Counted from the first letter of the stretch, positions 45,570 through 57,159 are shown. The stretch: 64,000 nucleotides of DNA from Mycolicibacterium fortuitum subsp. fortuitum (GCF_022179545.1 NZ_AP025518.1:1488001-1552000), one strand, 5' to 3'. Numbers and translations are program-made. Notes: generated by a model not told the origin, from the sequence alone.

Positions 45570-46199
45570 ATGACTGCCGAAAGCCGTGACCCGCGGCCGG
45601 CCCGGTCCCGGGCCCGGCTGCTTGAAGCGGCGACGTCGTTGTTGCGGTCAGGCGGACCCAGTGCGGTGACGGTCGATGCGGTCACCCGGGCGGCCAATGT
45701 GGCCAGGGCCACGCTCTACCGGCACTTTCCGAGCGGAAATGACTTGCTGGCAGCCGCTTTTCGCGCCTTGATCCCGGCGGCGCCGATGCCGCCGGAGGAA
45801 GGCACGCTGCGTGACCGGCTGATCGCGCTGGTCAAGGCCCAGGCCGACTCGATCGCCGAGGCGCCGATCAGCATCACCGCAATGTCATGGCTGGCACTCG
45901 GCGGCGACATGGAGCAACTGCCGTGGCGCACGGACGACAGCCCCGAGGTGCGCACGCTGCGTGAGCGGGTCGCCGAACAGTACGCGTTGCCGTTCGAGGC
46001 GATCTTCGACAGCCCCGAGGCCATCGCCGAGCTCGGCGAGGTCGATCGCACCATGGCCGCCGCGCTGCTCCTCGGCCCGATCGTGCTGGGCAAGCTCAGC
46101 ACTCTGGCAAAGTTCGACTACGCCAGTTGTGCGCAGTCCGCGGTGGATGGCTTTCTGGCCACCCATCGTCGGACCGAAGCGGCTCAGCGCAGCGAGTAG
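45570..46199 (+). CDS. TetR-family repressor of the exporter
   Basis: 209 residues from ATG 45570, nine bases after GTGGAGG; the frame extends upstream only into the divergent exporter. DNA-binding domain ARLLEAATSLLRSGGPSAVTVDAVTRAANVARATLYRHFPSG is clear, and the C-terminal part is a generic TetR ligand domain. By position and operators it is the local repressor of the MFS gene and of itself. Its 3' end overlaps the convergent P450 gene by 16 bases. Confidence 0.88.
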   Translation: MTAESRDPRPARSRARLLEAATSLLRSGGPSAVTVDAVTRAANVARATLYRHFPSGNDLLAAAFRALIPAAPMPPEEGTLRDRLIALVKAQADSIAEAPISITAMSWLALGGDMEQLPWRTDDSPEVRTLRERVAEQYALPFEAIFDSPEAIAELGEVDRTMAAALLLGPIVLGKLSTLAKFDYASCAQSAVDGFLATHRRTEAAQRSE

Positions 46200-47437
46200 C
46201 GAATCGGCAGGTGCTTGAGCCCGCCGACGAATGTCGTCGCGGAAAGCTCTGGGGTTCCGGCCAGTTCGATCGAATCCAGGCGGCTCAACAGCTCGGCGAA
46301 CAAGCTGTTCATCTCCATTCTGGCCAGCGCCGCTCCCAGGCAGAAGTGCACGCCGTAGCCGAAGGCCAGGTGCTTGTTCGGATCTCTCGCGACATCGAAG
46401 CGGTGCGGGTTGGCGAACACCTCTTCGTCCCGGTTGCCGGAAACATAAGCCAGATAGACGGATTCGCCCTTGGCGATCGGCACGCCACGCACGGTGGTGT
46501 CGGCGGTCGCGGTGCGCATGAACTCCTTGACCGGGGTGGACCATCGGATCATCTCTTCGACCGCGGTGCCCATCAGATCGGGCTGGGCCTGCAGTCTGGC
46601 CAACTGGTCCGGATTCTCGATGAGCGCATGCAGACCGCCGGAGATCGCGTCCTTGGTGGTGTCGTGTCCGGCGCTGGCGACGATCACGTAGTAGGAAGCG
46701 GTGTCGACATCGGAGAGCGGTTCTCCGTCGACGGTGCCGTTGGCGATGGCAGACGCCAGATCCTCTGTCGGGTTGGCGCGGCGCGACGCTGTCAGCGTCG
46801 AGAAGTAGGCGAAGAAGTCCATCAGCACGGCGAGTTGGTCTTCGAGAGAACCGCCGTCGCGCTTGTACTCGTCATCGTCGCCGCCGAACATCTCCTGGGT
46901 CAGCATGTGCATGCGGGCGAAGTCCTCTTCGGGCAGCCCGAGCAGCGACATGATCACGTAGAGCGGGAAGTCGACGGCGATGGCGGTGACGAAATCGCAC
47001 TCGGGCCCGATGTCCCGCATCTTGTCGACATAGCGTTTGGCGAGCTCGTCCACTCGTACCTTGAGAGCACGCATTGCCTTGGGGCGGAACCAGTCTGCTC
47101 CGATGGCCCGCACCTTGCGATGGTGCGGGTCGTCCATGTGGATCAGGGTGCGCAAGCCCATTCCGGCCTCGAGCTGTTGCTTGGCCAGGTCGTCGGCGGC
47201 CGCGGTGGCCAGCAATGGCCGAGGCTCGCTGATGAACAGTTCGTTGTCGCGCTCGATGGCCATGATGTCGGCGTGCTTGGTGATCGCCCAGAACGGTCGG
47301 TAGGGCCGGTTGTCCACCCAGGCCACCGGGTTGTTGGCGCGCAAATGGGTCAGCGCGCGGTGCAGGCGGGTGTCGTCGGCATAAGCCGTCGGATCGGCCA
47401 GTACCTTCGCGGCATCATCCATCGTCGGCGCGCTCAT
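46184..47437 (-). CDS. Cytochrome P450
   Basis: 417 residues from ATG 47437, which follows AAGGAG; a longer frame to 47545 has no such site. I-helix AGHDTT at 256-261, ExxR at E295-R298 (EMIR), and the heme loop FGYGVHFCLG at 359-368 with axial C366. It is a soluble class-I bacterial P450, needing a ferredoxin and reductase; a reductase-like flavoprotein lies at 32829 but no ferredoxin gene is visible in the window. The SASAGHDT and RTATADTTVRGV segments resemble those of mycobacterial sterol- or fatty-acid-type P450s, but the substrate cannot be told from sequence. Confidence 0.93.
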   Translation of the reverse strand: MSAPTMDDAAKVLADPTAYADDTRLHRALTHLRANNPVAWVDNRPYRPFWAITKHADIMAIERDNELFISEPRPLLATAAADDLAKQQLEAGMGLRTLIHMDDPHHRKVRAIGADWFRPKAMRALKVRVDELAKRYVDKMRDIGPECDFVTAIAVDFPLYVIMSLLGLPEEDFARMHMLTQEMFGGDDDEYKRDGGSLEDQLAVLMDFFAYFSTLTASRRANPTEDLASAIANGTVDGEPLSDVDTASYYVIVASAGHDTTKDAISGGLHALIENPDQLARLQAQPDLMGTAVEEMIRWSTPVKEFMRTATADTTVRGVPIAKGESVYLAYVSGNRDEEVFANPHRFDVARDPNKHLAFGYGVHFCLGAALARMEMNSLFAELLSRLDSIELAGTPELSATTFVGGLKHLPIRYSLR

Positions 47438-47543
47438 ACAGACTCCTTGCTGGCAGAACTTGACGGGTGTCAATTGGCACCATATGTGATCGGCGCCACG
47501 TAAGGGGCCTGATTTTGCGGATCGGCCCCGTACGCTCGCAGCC

Positions 47544-49169
47544 ATGCGGTCGGGGCGTTGCGTCGTCGCGTTGCTGGCAGTGCTGGCGATGCTGGTGGGA
47601 GGTTGTGCGCAAGGTGGCGGCCGGACGTTGATACCCGGCCGTTCAGCCGACGCTCCGCCGGGACGCGTGCAGGGTCAGGACTCGGCGCTGGTGCAGATCG
47701 CAGCCGGAACCCTGCGCGGCACAGTCGCATCCGGCCAACGGCTGTTCGCGGGCATCCCGTATGCCGCGGCGCCGGTGGGCCCGATGCGATTCGCGGCGCC
47801 GGTTCCCGCGCCGGGCTGGACAGGGGTGCGTGACGCCACCCGTCCCGGGCCGCGGTGCATCCAGGACCCGGATTCAGACCCCGAGCAGGGAGCCAATACG
47901 GCCGAGGACTGTCTGAGTCTGAATGTCTGGACGCCGCCCGTCTCGGACCAGAAGCGGCCCGTCATGGTGTGGATCCACGGCGGCGCGTTCGCGGGCGGCA
48001 GCAGCGGGATCTACGACGCGGCCCGACTCGCCGCACGCGGCGACATCGTCGTGGTCACGGTCAACTACCGCCTCGGCGCGCTGGGGTTCCTGGCTCACCC
48101 GGCCCTCGGGACCGGCGGTGACGTCGGCAACTACGGCCTGATCGACCAGCAGGCGGCACTGCGGTGGGTTCGTGACAACATCGCCGACTTCGGCGGCGAT
48201 CCGGAAAAGGTCACCGTCGCCGGTGAATCCGCGGGCGGGATGTCGGTGTGCGACCATCTGGTCTCACCCGGTTCGGCGGGGTTGTTCCAGGCGGCGATCC
48301 TCATGAGTGCGCCGTGCCAGGCGCAGGCCGACCTCGCCGCCGCAACCCCTAGGTCGCTCGACTACGCGGCCGCGGTCGGGTGTCCAGATCTCGTGGTGGC
48401 CAGTGCCTGCCTGCGGTCACTGCCGGTGGACAGTTTGCGAAAACCGGTGTGGTACTTCAATATCGGCAGCGACGCGCTGACGGGTCCGGTCACCGGATCG
48501 GCAGTGGTCCCACAAGCTCCGCCGGTGGCGTTCGGATCGGGCCGCGGTGAGCGGGTGCCGGTGCTCATCGGCACCACCCGCGACGAGTTCACGCTCTTCG
48601 TGGCATTGCGTTACCTACGGCAGGGCCAGCGCTACGTCGCCGGAGATTACCCGCGGCTGCTGTCCGAGACGTTCGGCACCGATGCTGGGGCCGTCGGCGC
48701 TCAATACCCCATCGATCGGTACGGCGGTGTGGCACAGGCATATTCAGCGGCCGTCACCGACGGTGAATTCGCCTGTGTATCGGAGCGGATGGCTGCTGAC
48801 CTGTCCCGCGGCGGACCGGTCTACGCCTACGAGTTCAACGATCGCGCCGCGCCGGCGCCCGAGGTCATGCGGACGCTGCCCTTCCCGGTCGGGGCGAGTC
48901 ACTCACTCGAGCTTCGCTACTTGTTCGACGTGGGTGGAGCCCCGCCGCTCAACCCCGCGCAGCAGCGGCTTTCGGATCAGATGATCGACTACTGGAGTGC
49001 GTTCGTCCGCACCGGTGATCCTGCTGCCGAAGGGCAACCGAGCTGGCCAGGGTTCGACCCGGCGGGCGGCGGCGGCCGAATGTCGTTGCGGGCCGACGGC
49101 AGTCGTGTCGACAATGGCTACGCACAGGAGCATCAATGCCCGTTCTGGGCCGGGCTGAGGGAGAAGTGA
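47544..49169 (+). CDS. Carboxylesterase type B lipoprotein
   Basis: 541 residues with a lipoprotein signal (ALLAVLAMLVGGC, lipobox Cys near residue 21). It is an alpha/beta-hydrolase of the cholinesterase-like family: oxyanion-hole WIHGGAFAGGSS, nucleophile elbow GESAGG, EDCLSLNVW and a probable histidine in GASHSLELRYLF. It is likely exported and lipid-anchored, acting on lipid or xenobiotic esters. It is divergent from the P450 gene with 106 bases between them. It overlaps or abuts the next gene, depending on start choice. Confidence 0.87.
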   Translation: MRSGRCVVALLAVLAMLVGGCAQGGGRTLIPGRSADAPPGRVQGQDSALVQIAAGTLRGTVASGQRLFAGIPYAAAPVGPMRFAAPVPAPGWTGVRDATRPGPRCIQDPDSDPEQGANTAEDCLSLNVWTPPVSDQKRPVMVWIHGGAFAGGSSGIYDAARLAARGDIVVVTVNYRLGALGFLAHPALGTGGDVGNYGLIDQQAALRWVRDNIADFGGDPEKVTVAGESAGGMSVCDHLVSPGSAGLFQAAILMSAPCQAQADLAAATPRSLDYAAAVGCPDLVVASACLRSLPVDSLRKPVWYFNIGSDALTGPVTGSAVVPQAPPVAFGSGRGERVPVLIGTTRDEFTLFVALRYLRQGQRYVAGDYPRLLSETFGTDAGAVGAQYPIDRYGGVAQAYSAAVTDGEFACVSERMAADLSRGGPVYAYEFNDRAAPAPEVMRTLPFPVGASHSLELRYLFDVGGAPPLNPAQQRLSDQMIDYWSAFVRTGDPAAEGQPSWPGFDPAGGGGRMSLRADGSRVDNGYAQEHQCPFWAGLREK

Positions 49170-49174
49170 ACTCG

Positions 49175-49528
49175 ATGTCGACGCCGGATCCTCTGGCCTT
49201 CGCCGAAGCGTGGGTGAAGGCGTGGAATGCCCACGACGTCGAGGCGGTGTTGGCGCATTTCCACGACGACGTGGTGTTCAGCTCGCCGGTCGCAGCTCGT
49301 CTCTTTCCCGAGACCGGGGGAGTGGTGCGCGGCAAGGACGCACTGCGGCACTACTGGACGACGGCCCTGGCCGGCATGCCGGACCTGCGTTTCGAGGTGT
49401 TGGACACCTACCGCGGCGAATCGGCTCTGGTGATCCATTACCGCAACCAGCGCGGCGGGCTGGTCAACGAGGTGCTGTTGTTCGACGGCGACCTGGTGCG
49501 CGAGGGCCACGGGACCTATCTGGACTAG
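49175..49528 (+). CDS. SnoaL-like NTF2-fold protein
   Basis: 117 residues from ATG 49175, eight bases after GAGGGAGAA; GTG 49166 and ATG 49136 in the same frame are alternatives that overlap the esterase. It has the NTF2-like/SnoaL fold pattern: AEAWVKAWNAHDVEAVLAHFHDDVVFSSP and VRGKDALRHYWTTAL. Such small proteins act as isomerases, hydrolases or binding domains. It is co-directional with the esterase, probably one operon, and stops four bases from the convergent DUF4442 gene. Confidence 0.8.
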   Translation: MSTPDPLAFAEAWVKAWNAHDVEAVLAHFHDDVVFSSPVAARLFPETGGVVRGKDALRHYWTTALAGMPDLRFEVLDTYRGESALVIHYRNQRGGLVNEVLLFDGDLVREGHGTYLD

Positions 49529-49532
49529 CGAC

Positions 49533-50006
49533 TCAGGCCGGTGTCACCCAGGTGGTGATGTCGGCGTGCACCACCTCGACACCGTGGCGGTCGGTGATGC
49601 TGACCGGCACCACGATGTCTGTTCCCTCGGTGAGGGTGCCGAAATCCGGCGCGGTGAGCTCGGCCCTGGCCCGCAGCGACGTGGTGGCCTTGGCCAGATA
49701 CTGCACCTTCATGGCCTTGGGGATCCAGCGGTGCGTCGTCGGCACGGTGGCCTCCATCAACATGCCCATTGCCATCTCAGCGGCGTTGCACGACGCGATC
49801 GCGTGCACGGTGTGCAGGTGGTTGTAGACGTAGAACCACTTCGGCACGGTCACCTCGGCCAGGCCCGGCTCCATGCGAACGACATGGGGCAGGATCGAGG
49901 CGAAATAGGGCACCCGGGCCATCGCCGCCGCGGAGAACGCCCAGCTGCCGCCAGGGAATGGCGACATCTTCTTCCAAGCGCGGTAGGTCGGGGTCAGCTG
50001 CGTCAT
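49533..50006 (-). CDS. DUF4442 hot-dog-fold protein
   Basis: 157 residues from ATG 50006 (AAGG upstream; a TTG at 50024 would add six residues). The pattern YNHLHTVHAIASCNAAEMAMGMLM, with the HTVH-N-A core, is that of the DUF4442/PaaI-like hot-dog family, which includes acyl-CoA thioesterases. The aspartate usually expected in active PaaI thioesterases is not obvious. Conserved in mycobacteria near the S10 operon, function unproven. Confidence 0.8.
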   Translation of the reverse strand: MTQLTPTYRAWKKMSPFPGGSWAFSAAAMARVPYFASILPHVVRMEPGLAEVTVPKWFYVYNHLHTVHAIASCNAAEMAMGMLMEATVPTTHRWIPKAMKVQYLAKATTSLRARAELTAPDFGTLTEGTDIVVPVSITDRHGVEVVHADITTWVTPA

Positions 50007-50123
50007 GGACCCAACCTTACTCAAGAGTAAGTTCGGCTCCGCGTGGCCCGCGTTCGTAACCTGGTGGTGCTCCGATGCGACTTTTTCGCCCTCACGTCAC
50101 GAACGCGGACCTCAAAGTCAAGT

Positions 50124-51357
50124 GGTTAGCGCAACATCGGCTATGCGGCTTGGTTGATGAGTGTGGCGAGGCGTTGGGCGGGGGTGTCGTAGTCCAGGGT
50201 GGGCCGGGGTCGGGTGTTGAGCTTGTCCTGGACGGATTTGAGGTCGGCCTTGGTGTAGCGGCTGAGGTCGGTGCCTTTTTCGAACCAGAACCGCAGCAGC
50301 CTGTTGGTGTTCTCGTTGCTGCCCCGCTGCCAGGGTGAATGTGGATCGCAGAAGTAGACCGGGGCCTGCAGGGCCATGCTGATGTCACACCAGCCGGCCA
50401 TCTCCGAGCCGCGATCCCAGGTGAGGCTGCGCCGCAGATGCGCCGGTAACTCATTCATCGCCGCGATCATCGCCTTGGCCACCGAATCCGCGGTGTGATC
50501 GTTGGGCAGGTGCAACAAGATGGTGAATCGGGTGCTGCGCTCGACCAGGGTCCCGATCGCACTGCCAGAGGCGGTGCCCACGATCAGATCTCCCTCCCAG
50601 TGCCCGGGCACGGCACGGTCCTCAACCGTGGCGGGGCGCTGGCTGATGGTGATCACGTCACTAAATGTGCCGCGGCGCTCGCTGCCACGGGGTTTACGGG
50701 CGGTGCGTTTGGTCGACAGGCACTTGTTCAGATCGGCGCGCAGCTGGCCACGGCCTTGCACGTAGAGGCACTTGTAGATGGTTTCGTGGCTCACCCTGCC
50801 CAGCCTGTCATCAGGGTGAGCGCGGGCCAACATGTCAGCGATCAGCTTCGGGCTCCACCCATCGTCCATCCACCCTTCGATGGCCGCGCACAATCCGGTG
50901 TTGTTGAGCTTGAACGCTTTGGGCCGCTTGGCTTTCTGACAGGCTCGGGCATGGGCCATCCCGGCGTGGTAGTCCCCGTCGGCGTTGCGGTTACGTTGCA
51001 CTTCGCGCCAGATGACGGTGCGGTCGCGGCCCAATTGCTGCCCGATCTGGGCGTGGCTGAGACCGCGATCCAGGCCCCGCATAATCGTCACGCGTTCGTC
51101 GTAGCTGATCCGGTGGCCCGGGCCGCCCTCGCGGGTCCGCTCTCCCGGGCAGGCGATACCGCGAGTGCCCTTGCTTCCTTTGAGCAGAGTCATGCCGCCA
51201 GCCTGATACCACCAGTACCGTCCAGCACCGTTGGACACACCGACCCGACGCTCGGCATCACGCATCGCGACACCGTCACACACCAGGTCAAACAACACCC
51301 GACGCATCGAACGATCAAACACCGCAACCTCCCAAACCAGTGGATGTTGCAGTGACC
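50124..51357 (-). mobile_element. IS30-family insertion sequence
   Basis: A single-gene element of about 1.23 kb. Terminal inverted repeats are imperfect: left 50124-50138 (GGTTAGCGCAACATC) and right 51343-51357, whose reverse complement is GGTCACTGCAACATC, 12 of 15 matching. The transposase fills the inside. I cannot fix the target-site duplication; GT flanks both sides, which would suit the 2-3 bp duplications of the family. It lies in the intergenic region between DUF4442 and the S10 promoter. Confidence 0.75.
50141..51322 (-). CDS. IS30-family transposase
   Basis: 393 residues from GTG 51322, preceded by GGGAGG; the open frame runs on to 51565 but that part lies outside the element. The N-terminal helix-turn-helix (ISYDERVTIMRGLDRGLSHAQIGQQLGRDRTVIWREVQRN) and the DDE catalytic core are intact: D in GHWEGDLIVG, D in LTWDRGSEM, and E in SPWQRGSNENTNRLLRFWF. 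No stop or frameshift is seen, so the element may be active. Confidence 0.9.
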   Translation of the reverse strand: MFDRSMRRVLFDLVCDGVAMRDAERRVGVSNGAGRYWWYQAGGMTLLKGSKGTRGIACPGERTREGGPGHRISYDERVTIMRGLDRGLSHAQIGQQLGRDRTVIWREVQRNRNADGDYHAGMAHARACQKAKRPKAFKLNNTGLCAAIEGWMDDGWSPKLIADMLARAHPDDRLGRVSHETIYKCLYVQGRGQLRADLNKCLSTKRTARKPRGSERRGTFSDVITISQRPATVEDRAVPGHWEGDLIVGTASGSAIGTLVERSTRFTILLHLPNDHTADSVAKAMIAAMNELPAHLRRSLTWDRGSEMAGWCDISMALQAPVYFCDPHSPWQRGSNENTNRLLRFWFEKGTDLSRYTKADLKSVQDKLNTRPRPTLDYDTPAQRLATLINQAA

Positions 51358-51472
51358 GTATGAATCCGCCGACGGCTGCCCTGGTGGCGCGCGAAAATCG
51401 CCTCGGAACGAGGAACGCGGGCCCTGTTTCTTCCGGCCATATCGACGGGCATCTACCTGCTCGATCGCGGAT

Positions 51473-51501
51473 TTGGAGCACGCCCGGATCTAAGGCATAC
51501 T
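51473..51501 (+). promoter_or_regulatory. S10 operon promoter and long leader
   Basis: TTGGAG at 51473-51478 and CATACT at 51496-51501 with a 17-bp spacer. This implies a leader of roughly 275 bases to the rpsJ start at 51785. That leader, and the rest of the 427-bp gap 51358-51784, holds no gene. I see no clear attenuator hairpin, though leader-based feedback by L4 exists in other bacteria. The IS30 element ends about 115 bases upstream of the -35. Confidence 0.6.
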
Positions 51502-51784
51502 GTTCGGGTTGCCTTGCGCCGGGTATTCCTGGCCGGGCATACGATCGGCGCCCCAACGGGCGCATCCGGTCCCAACATTAGATCGCGGCTGATTTTCAGG
51601 GCGAGAAAATGTGCGCGAGGGCGACACGCCCGACCGCGGGGGTCGGTGGACCACAGACAGGTAAACAGCGGCGGCAATACTCGGCGCATCCGCGCCGGGG
51701 CACCAGGCCCGACGGGTTTCGATGCGGTGATCGCATCGGGCTCCGATACGGCCGGCCGATGAACGAAGTAGAGGTAGGAGAAGC

Positions 51785-52090
51785 GTGGCGGGACAGAAGA
51801 TCCGCATCAGGCTCAAGGCCTACGACCATGAGGCCATTGATGCCTCGGCGCGCAAGATCGTCGAAACGGTCACCCGTACCGGTGCCAGCGTGGTGGGCCC
51901 CGTGCCGCTGCCGACCGAGAAGAACGTGTACTGCGTCATCCGGTCGCCGCACAAGTACAAGGACTCGCGGGAGCATTTCGAAATGCGCACCCACAAGCGA
52001 CTGATCGACATCCTCGACCCGACGCCGAAGACGGTTGACGCGCTCATGCGCATCGACCTGCCGGCCAGTGTCGACGTCAACATCCAGTAG
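51785..52090 (+). CDS. rpsJ: 30S ribosomal protein S10
   Basis: 101 residues, GTG start after TAGGAGAAGC. S10 belongs to the 30S head and also acts as NusE in antitermination. The sequence ([18 protein letters not shown]...[21 protein letters not shown]) is complete. It is the first gene of the S10 operon. Confidence 0.98.
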
Positions 52091-52104
52091 GAGACCCGAG
52101 AAAA

Positions 52105-52755
52105 ATGGCTAGAAAAGGCATTTTGGGCACCAAGCTGGGCATGACGCAGGTGTTCGATGAGAACAACAAAGTCGTCCCGGTGACGGTCGTGAAGGCCGGC
52201 CCCAACGTGGTGACCCTTATCCGTACCCCCGAGCGCGACGGCTACAGCGCCGTGCAGCTCGCCTATGGCGAGATCAGCCCGCGCAAGGTCAACAAGCCCG
52301 TCACCGGCCAGTACGCTGCCGCGGGCGTCAACCCGCGCCGCCACCTGGCCGAGCTTCGGGTTGACGAGGCTGCGGCCGCCGAATACGAGGTGGGCCAGGA
52401 GCTGACCGCCGAGATCTTCGCCGACGGTGCATACGTCGACGTGACCGGCACCAGCAAGGGCAAGGGCTTCGCCGGCACCATGAAGCGTCACGGCTTCGCC
52501 GGCCAGGGCGCCGCGCACGGTGCTCAGGCAGTGCACCGCCGTCCCGGCTCCATCGGTGGCTGTGCCACCCCGGGCCGCGTGTTCAAGGGCACCCGGATGT
52601 CGGGCCGTATGGGCAACGACCGGGTGACCACGCAGAACCTGAAGGTTCACAAGGTCGATGCCGAGAACGGCGTGCTGTTGATCAAGGGCGCCATCCCCGG
52701 ACGCAACGGTGGTCTGGTGGTTGTCCGCAGCGCAATCAAGCGAGGCGAGAAGTAA
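52105..52755 (+). CDS. rplC: 50S ribosomal protein L3
   Basis: 216 residues, ATG 52105. L3 reaches into the peptidyl-transferase centre; the conserved [20 protein letters not shown] loop and [10 protein letters not shown] are present. The stop overlaps the rplD start by one base (TAATG). Confidence 0.98.
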   Translation: MARKGILGTKLGMTQVFDENNKVVPVTVVKAGPNVVTLIRTPERDGYSAVQLAYGEISPRKVNKPVTGQYAAAGVNPRRHLAELRVDEAAAAEYEVGQELTAEIFADGAYVDVTGTSKGKGFAGTMKRHGFAGQGAAHGAQAVHRRPGSIGGCATPGRVFKGTRMSGRMGNDRVTTQNLKVHKVDAENGVLLIKGAIPGRNGGLVVVRSAIKRGEK

Positions 52756-53402
52756 TGACTTTGAAGATTGACGTCAAGACCCCGGCAGGCAAGAAGGACG
52801 GCTCCATCGAGCTGCCCGCCGCGCTGTTCGACGTCGAGCCCAACATCGCTCTGATGCACCAGGTCGTCAACGCCCAGTTGGCCGCCAAGCGCCAGGGCAC
52901 CCATTCGACGAAGACCCGCGGTGAGGTCTCCGGTGGCGGCAAGAAGCCGTACCGGCAGAAGGGCACCGGCCGGGCGCGTCAGGGCTCGACCCGCGCACCG
53001 CAGTTCACCGGCGGTGGCACCGTCCACGGCCCGCAGCCGCGCGACTACAGCCAGCGGACCCCGAAGAAGATGATCGCCGCCGCCCTGCGCGGTGCGCTCT
53101 CGGACCGGGCTCGCAACGAGCGGATCCATGCGATCACCGAGCTGATCGAGGGTCAGACCCCGTCGACCAAGAGCGCCAAGGCGTTCCTGGCGACCCTGAC
53201 CGAGAACAAGAAGGTGCTCGTGGTCATCGGCCGCGCGGACGAGGTGGGCGCCAAGAGCGTTCGCAATCTGCCTGGCGTGCATGTGATCTCGCCCGATCAG
53301 CTGAACACCTACGACGTGCTCAACGCTGACGACGTGGTGTTCTCGGTCGAGGCGCTCAATGCGTACATCTCGTCCAACACGAAAGAGGAGGTGTCGGCCT
53401 GA
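52755..53402 (+). CDS. rplD: 50S ribosomal protein L4
   Basis: 215 residues. L4 lines the exit tunnel through its extended loop ([20 protein letters not shown]) and, in some bacteria, represses its own operon. One-base overlaps join it to rplC and rplW. Confidence 0.98.
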   Translation: MTLKIDVKTPAGKKDGSIELPAALFDVEPNIALMHQVVNAQLAAKRQGTHSTKTRGEVSGGGKKPYRQKGTGRARQGSTRAPQFTGGGTVHGPQPRDYSQRTPKKMIAAALRGALSDRARNERIHAITELIEGQTPSTKSAKAFLATLTENKKVLVVIGRADEVGAKSVRNLPGVHVISPDQLNTYDVLNADDVVFSVEALNAYISSNTKEEVSA

Positions 53403-53704
53403 TGGCTACCGTGACCGACCCCCGCGACATCATCCTGGCCCCGGTCATCTCGGAGAAGTCGTACGGGCTGATCGAGGACAACGTGTACACGTTCATCGTG
53501 CACCCGGACTCGAACAAGACGCAGATCAAGATCGCGATCGAGAAGATCTTCGACGTCAAGGTGAGCTCGGTGAACACCGCCAACCGGCAGGGCAAGCGCA
53601 AGCGCACCCGGTCGGGCTTCGGTAAGCGCAAGGACACCAAGCGCGCGATCGTGACCCTGGCCGCCGGCAGCAAGCCGATCGAACTGTTCGGAGCCTCGGC
53701 GTAA
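53402..53704 (+). CDS. rplW: 50S ribosomal protein L23
   Basis: 100 residues. L23 sits at the tunnel exit and docks trigger factor and SRP. Conserved segments [18 protein letters not shown] and [10 protein letters not shown] are present. Start overlaps the rplD stop (TGATG). Confidence 0.98.
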   Translation: MATVTDPRDIILAPVISEKSYGLIEDNVYTFIVHPDSNKTQIKIAIEKIFDVKVSSVNTANRQGKRKRTRSGFGKRKDTKRAIVTLAAGSKPIELFGASA

Positions 53705-53733
53705 CGGCCGGGAACTAAGAGGATTTAACTGAT

Positions 53734-54570
53734 ATGGGAATTCGCAAGTACAAGCCGACGACCCCCGGTCGTCGGGGTGCCAGCGTCTCCGATTTCGCCG
53801 AGATCACTCGTTCGACTCCGGAGAAATCGCTGATTCGCCCGCTGCACGGCAAGGGTGGTCGTAACGCCCACGGCCGCATCACCACCCGGCACAAGGGTGG
53901 CGGCCACAAGCGTGCCTACCGCGTCATCGACTTCCGTCGCCACGACAAGGACGGCGTCAATGCCAAGGTCGCGCACATCGAGTACGACCCCAACCGCACC
54001 GCGAACATCGCGCTGCTGCACTACCTGGACGGCGAGAAGCGCTACATCATCGCGCCGCAGGGGCTGAAGCAGGGCGACGTCATCGAGCAGGGGCCGAACG
54101 CCGACATCAAGCCCGGCAACAGCCTGCCGCTGCGCAACATCCCCGCCGGCACCGTGATCCACGCTGTGGAGCTGCGGCCCGGTGGCGGTGCCAAGCTGGC
54201 CCGCTCGGCCGGCGTGAGCATCCAGCTGCTGGGTAAGGAAGGCAGCTACGCCTCGCTGCGTATGCCGTCCGGTGAGATCCGTCGCGTCGACGTGCGCTGC
54301 CGCGCCACGGTCGGTGAGGTGGGCAACGCCGAGCAGGCCAACATCAACTGGGGCAAGGCCGGCCGTATGCGGTGGAAGGGCAAGCGCCCGACCGTCCGTG
54401 GTGTCGTGATGAACCCGGTTGACCACCCGCATGGTGGTGGTGAAGGCAAGACCTCCGGTGGCCGTCACCCGGTCAGCCCGTGGGGCAAGCCCGAGGGCCG
54501 CACCCGCAAGCCCAACAAGCCGAGCGACAAGCTCATCGTCCGTCGCCGGCGCACCGGCAAGAAGCGCTAG
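53734..54570 (+). CDS. rplB: 50S ribosomal protein L2
   Basis: 278 residues. L2 is needed for subunit association and the peptidyl-transferase centre. The C-terminal [20 protein letters not shown] loop holds the conserved histidine. Preceded by AGAGGA, 29 bases after rplW. Confidence 0.98.
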   Translation: MGIRKYKPTTPGRRGASVSDFAEITRSTPEKSLIRPLHGKGGRNAHGRITTRHKGGGHKRAYRVIDFRRHDKDGVNAKVAHIEYDPNRTANIALLHYLDGEKRYIIAPQGLKQGDVIEQGPNADIKPGNSLPLRNIPAGTVIHAVELRPGGGAKLARSAGVSIQLLGKEGSYASLRMPSGEIRRVDVRCRATVGEVGNAEQANINWGKAGRMRWKGKRPTVRGVVMNPVDHPHGGGEGKTSGGRHPVSPWGKPEGRTRKPNKPSDKLIVRRRRTGKKR

Positions 54571-54591
54571 GCCGCGGAAGGAGTAGCAGCG

Positions 54592-56179
<1,588 letters not shown>

Positions 56180-56182
56180 ACC

Positions 56183-56599
56183 ATGCTGATTCCCCGTAAG
56201 GTCAAGCACCGCAAGCAGCATCACCCGCGTCAGCGTGGCATCGCCAGCGGCGGCACGTCGGTGAGCTTCGGTGACTACGGCATCCAGGCCCTCGGCCACG
56301 CCTACATCACCAACCGGCAGATCGAGTCCGCTCGTATCGCCATCAACCGGCACATCAAGCGTGGCGGCAAGGTCTGGATCAACATCTTCCCGGACCGCCC
56401 GCTGACCAAGAAGCCCGCCGAGACCCGCATGGGTTCCGGTAAGGGTTCGCCGGAGTGGTGGGTCGCCAACGTGAAGCCGGGACGCATTTTGTTCGAGATC
56501 AGCTACCCCGACGAGAAGATCGCCCGGGAAGCGCTGACTCGCGCAATCCACAAGCTGCCGATCAAGGCACGCATCGTGAGTCGAGAGGAGCAGTTCTGA
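56183..56599 (+). CDS. rplP: 50S ribosomal protein L16
   Basis: 138 residues, [19 protein letters not shown] to the end. L16 contacts the A-site tRNA; the conserved [20 protein letters not shown] segment, with the arginine hydroxylated in some bacteria, is present. Overlaps rpmC by one base. Confidence 0.98.
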   Translation: MLIPRKVKHRKQHHPRQRGIASGGTSVSFGDYGIQALGHAYITNRQIESARIAINRHIKRGGKVWINIFPDRPLTKKPAETRMGSGKGSPEWWVANVKPGRILFEISYPDEKIAREALTRAIHKLPIKARIVSREEQF

Positions 56600-56832
56600 T
56601 GGCAGTGGGAACTACGCCTGGTGAACTGCGTGAACTGACCGACGCCGAGTTGACGGCCAAGCTGCGCGAGTCCAAGGAAGAGCTGTTCAACCTGCGCTTC
56701 CAGATGGCTACCGGTCAGCTGGCCAACAACCGTCGGCTGCGCACCGTGCGCCAGGAGATTGCACGGGTTTACACCGTGCTGCGTGAACGTGAGTTGGGTC
56801 TGGCTTCCGGGCCCGGAGGTGAGGAAAGCTAA
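56599..56832 (+). CDS. rpmC: 50S ribosomal protein L29
   Basis: 77 residues from ATG 56599, at the rplP stop; the open frame extends upstream but that part is shadow of rplP. The sequence [20 protein letters not shown] and [19 protein letters not shown] is typical L29, a docking protein at the exit tunnel. Overlaps rpsQ by one base. Confidence 0.97.
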   Translation: MAVGTTPGELRELTDAELTAKLRESKEELFNLRFQMATGQLANNRRLRTVRQEIARVYTVLRERELGLASGPGGEES

Positions 56833-57128
56833 TGGCTGAGACTAAGGGCCCCAAGCACACTCCGCGCACCGAGAAGCCCCGCGGCCGTCGCAAGACCGCC
56901 ATCGGCTACGTGGTGAGCGACAAGATGCAGAAGACCATCGTGGTCGAGCTGGAAGATCGTAAGAGCCACCCGCTCTACGGCAAGATCATCCGGACCACCA
57001 AGAAGGTCAAGGCGCACGACGAGAACGGCGACGCCGGCATCGGCGACCGCGTCTCGTTGATGGAGACCCGGCCGACGTCGGCCACCAAGCGGTGGCGGCT
57101 GGTCGAGGTTCTGGAGAAGGCCAAGTAA
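56832..57128 (+). CDS. rpsQ: 30S ribosomal protein S17
   Basis: 98 residues. The core ([22 protein letters not shown]...[27 protein letters not shown]) is complete, with a short basic N-terminal extension. It is the last gene of this operon; as in M. tuberculosis, the spc operon (rplN onward) is separated, here by sulfatase genes. Confidence 0.97.
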   Translation: MAETKGPKHTPRTEKPRGRRKTAIGYVVSDKMQKTIVVELEDRKSHPLYGKIIRTTKKVKAHDENGDAGIGDRVSLMETRPTSATKRWRLVEVLEKAK

Positions 57129-57159
57129 AGGCCCTTTCCTCTCCGCGCGAACAGACACG

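Noticed and set aside
46184..47437. P450 as a dedicated mycofactocin-cluster member
   Set aside because: It is near the cluster but separated by the exporter/TetR unit and has its own promoter region; proximity alone does not justify the link.
50049..50107. CCGCGTTCGT / ACGAACGCGG inverted repeat left of the IS element
   Set aside because: The 10-bp arms are about 40 bases apart outside the element ends; it could be chance or the terminator of a lost gene, with nothing else in support.
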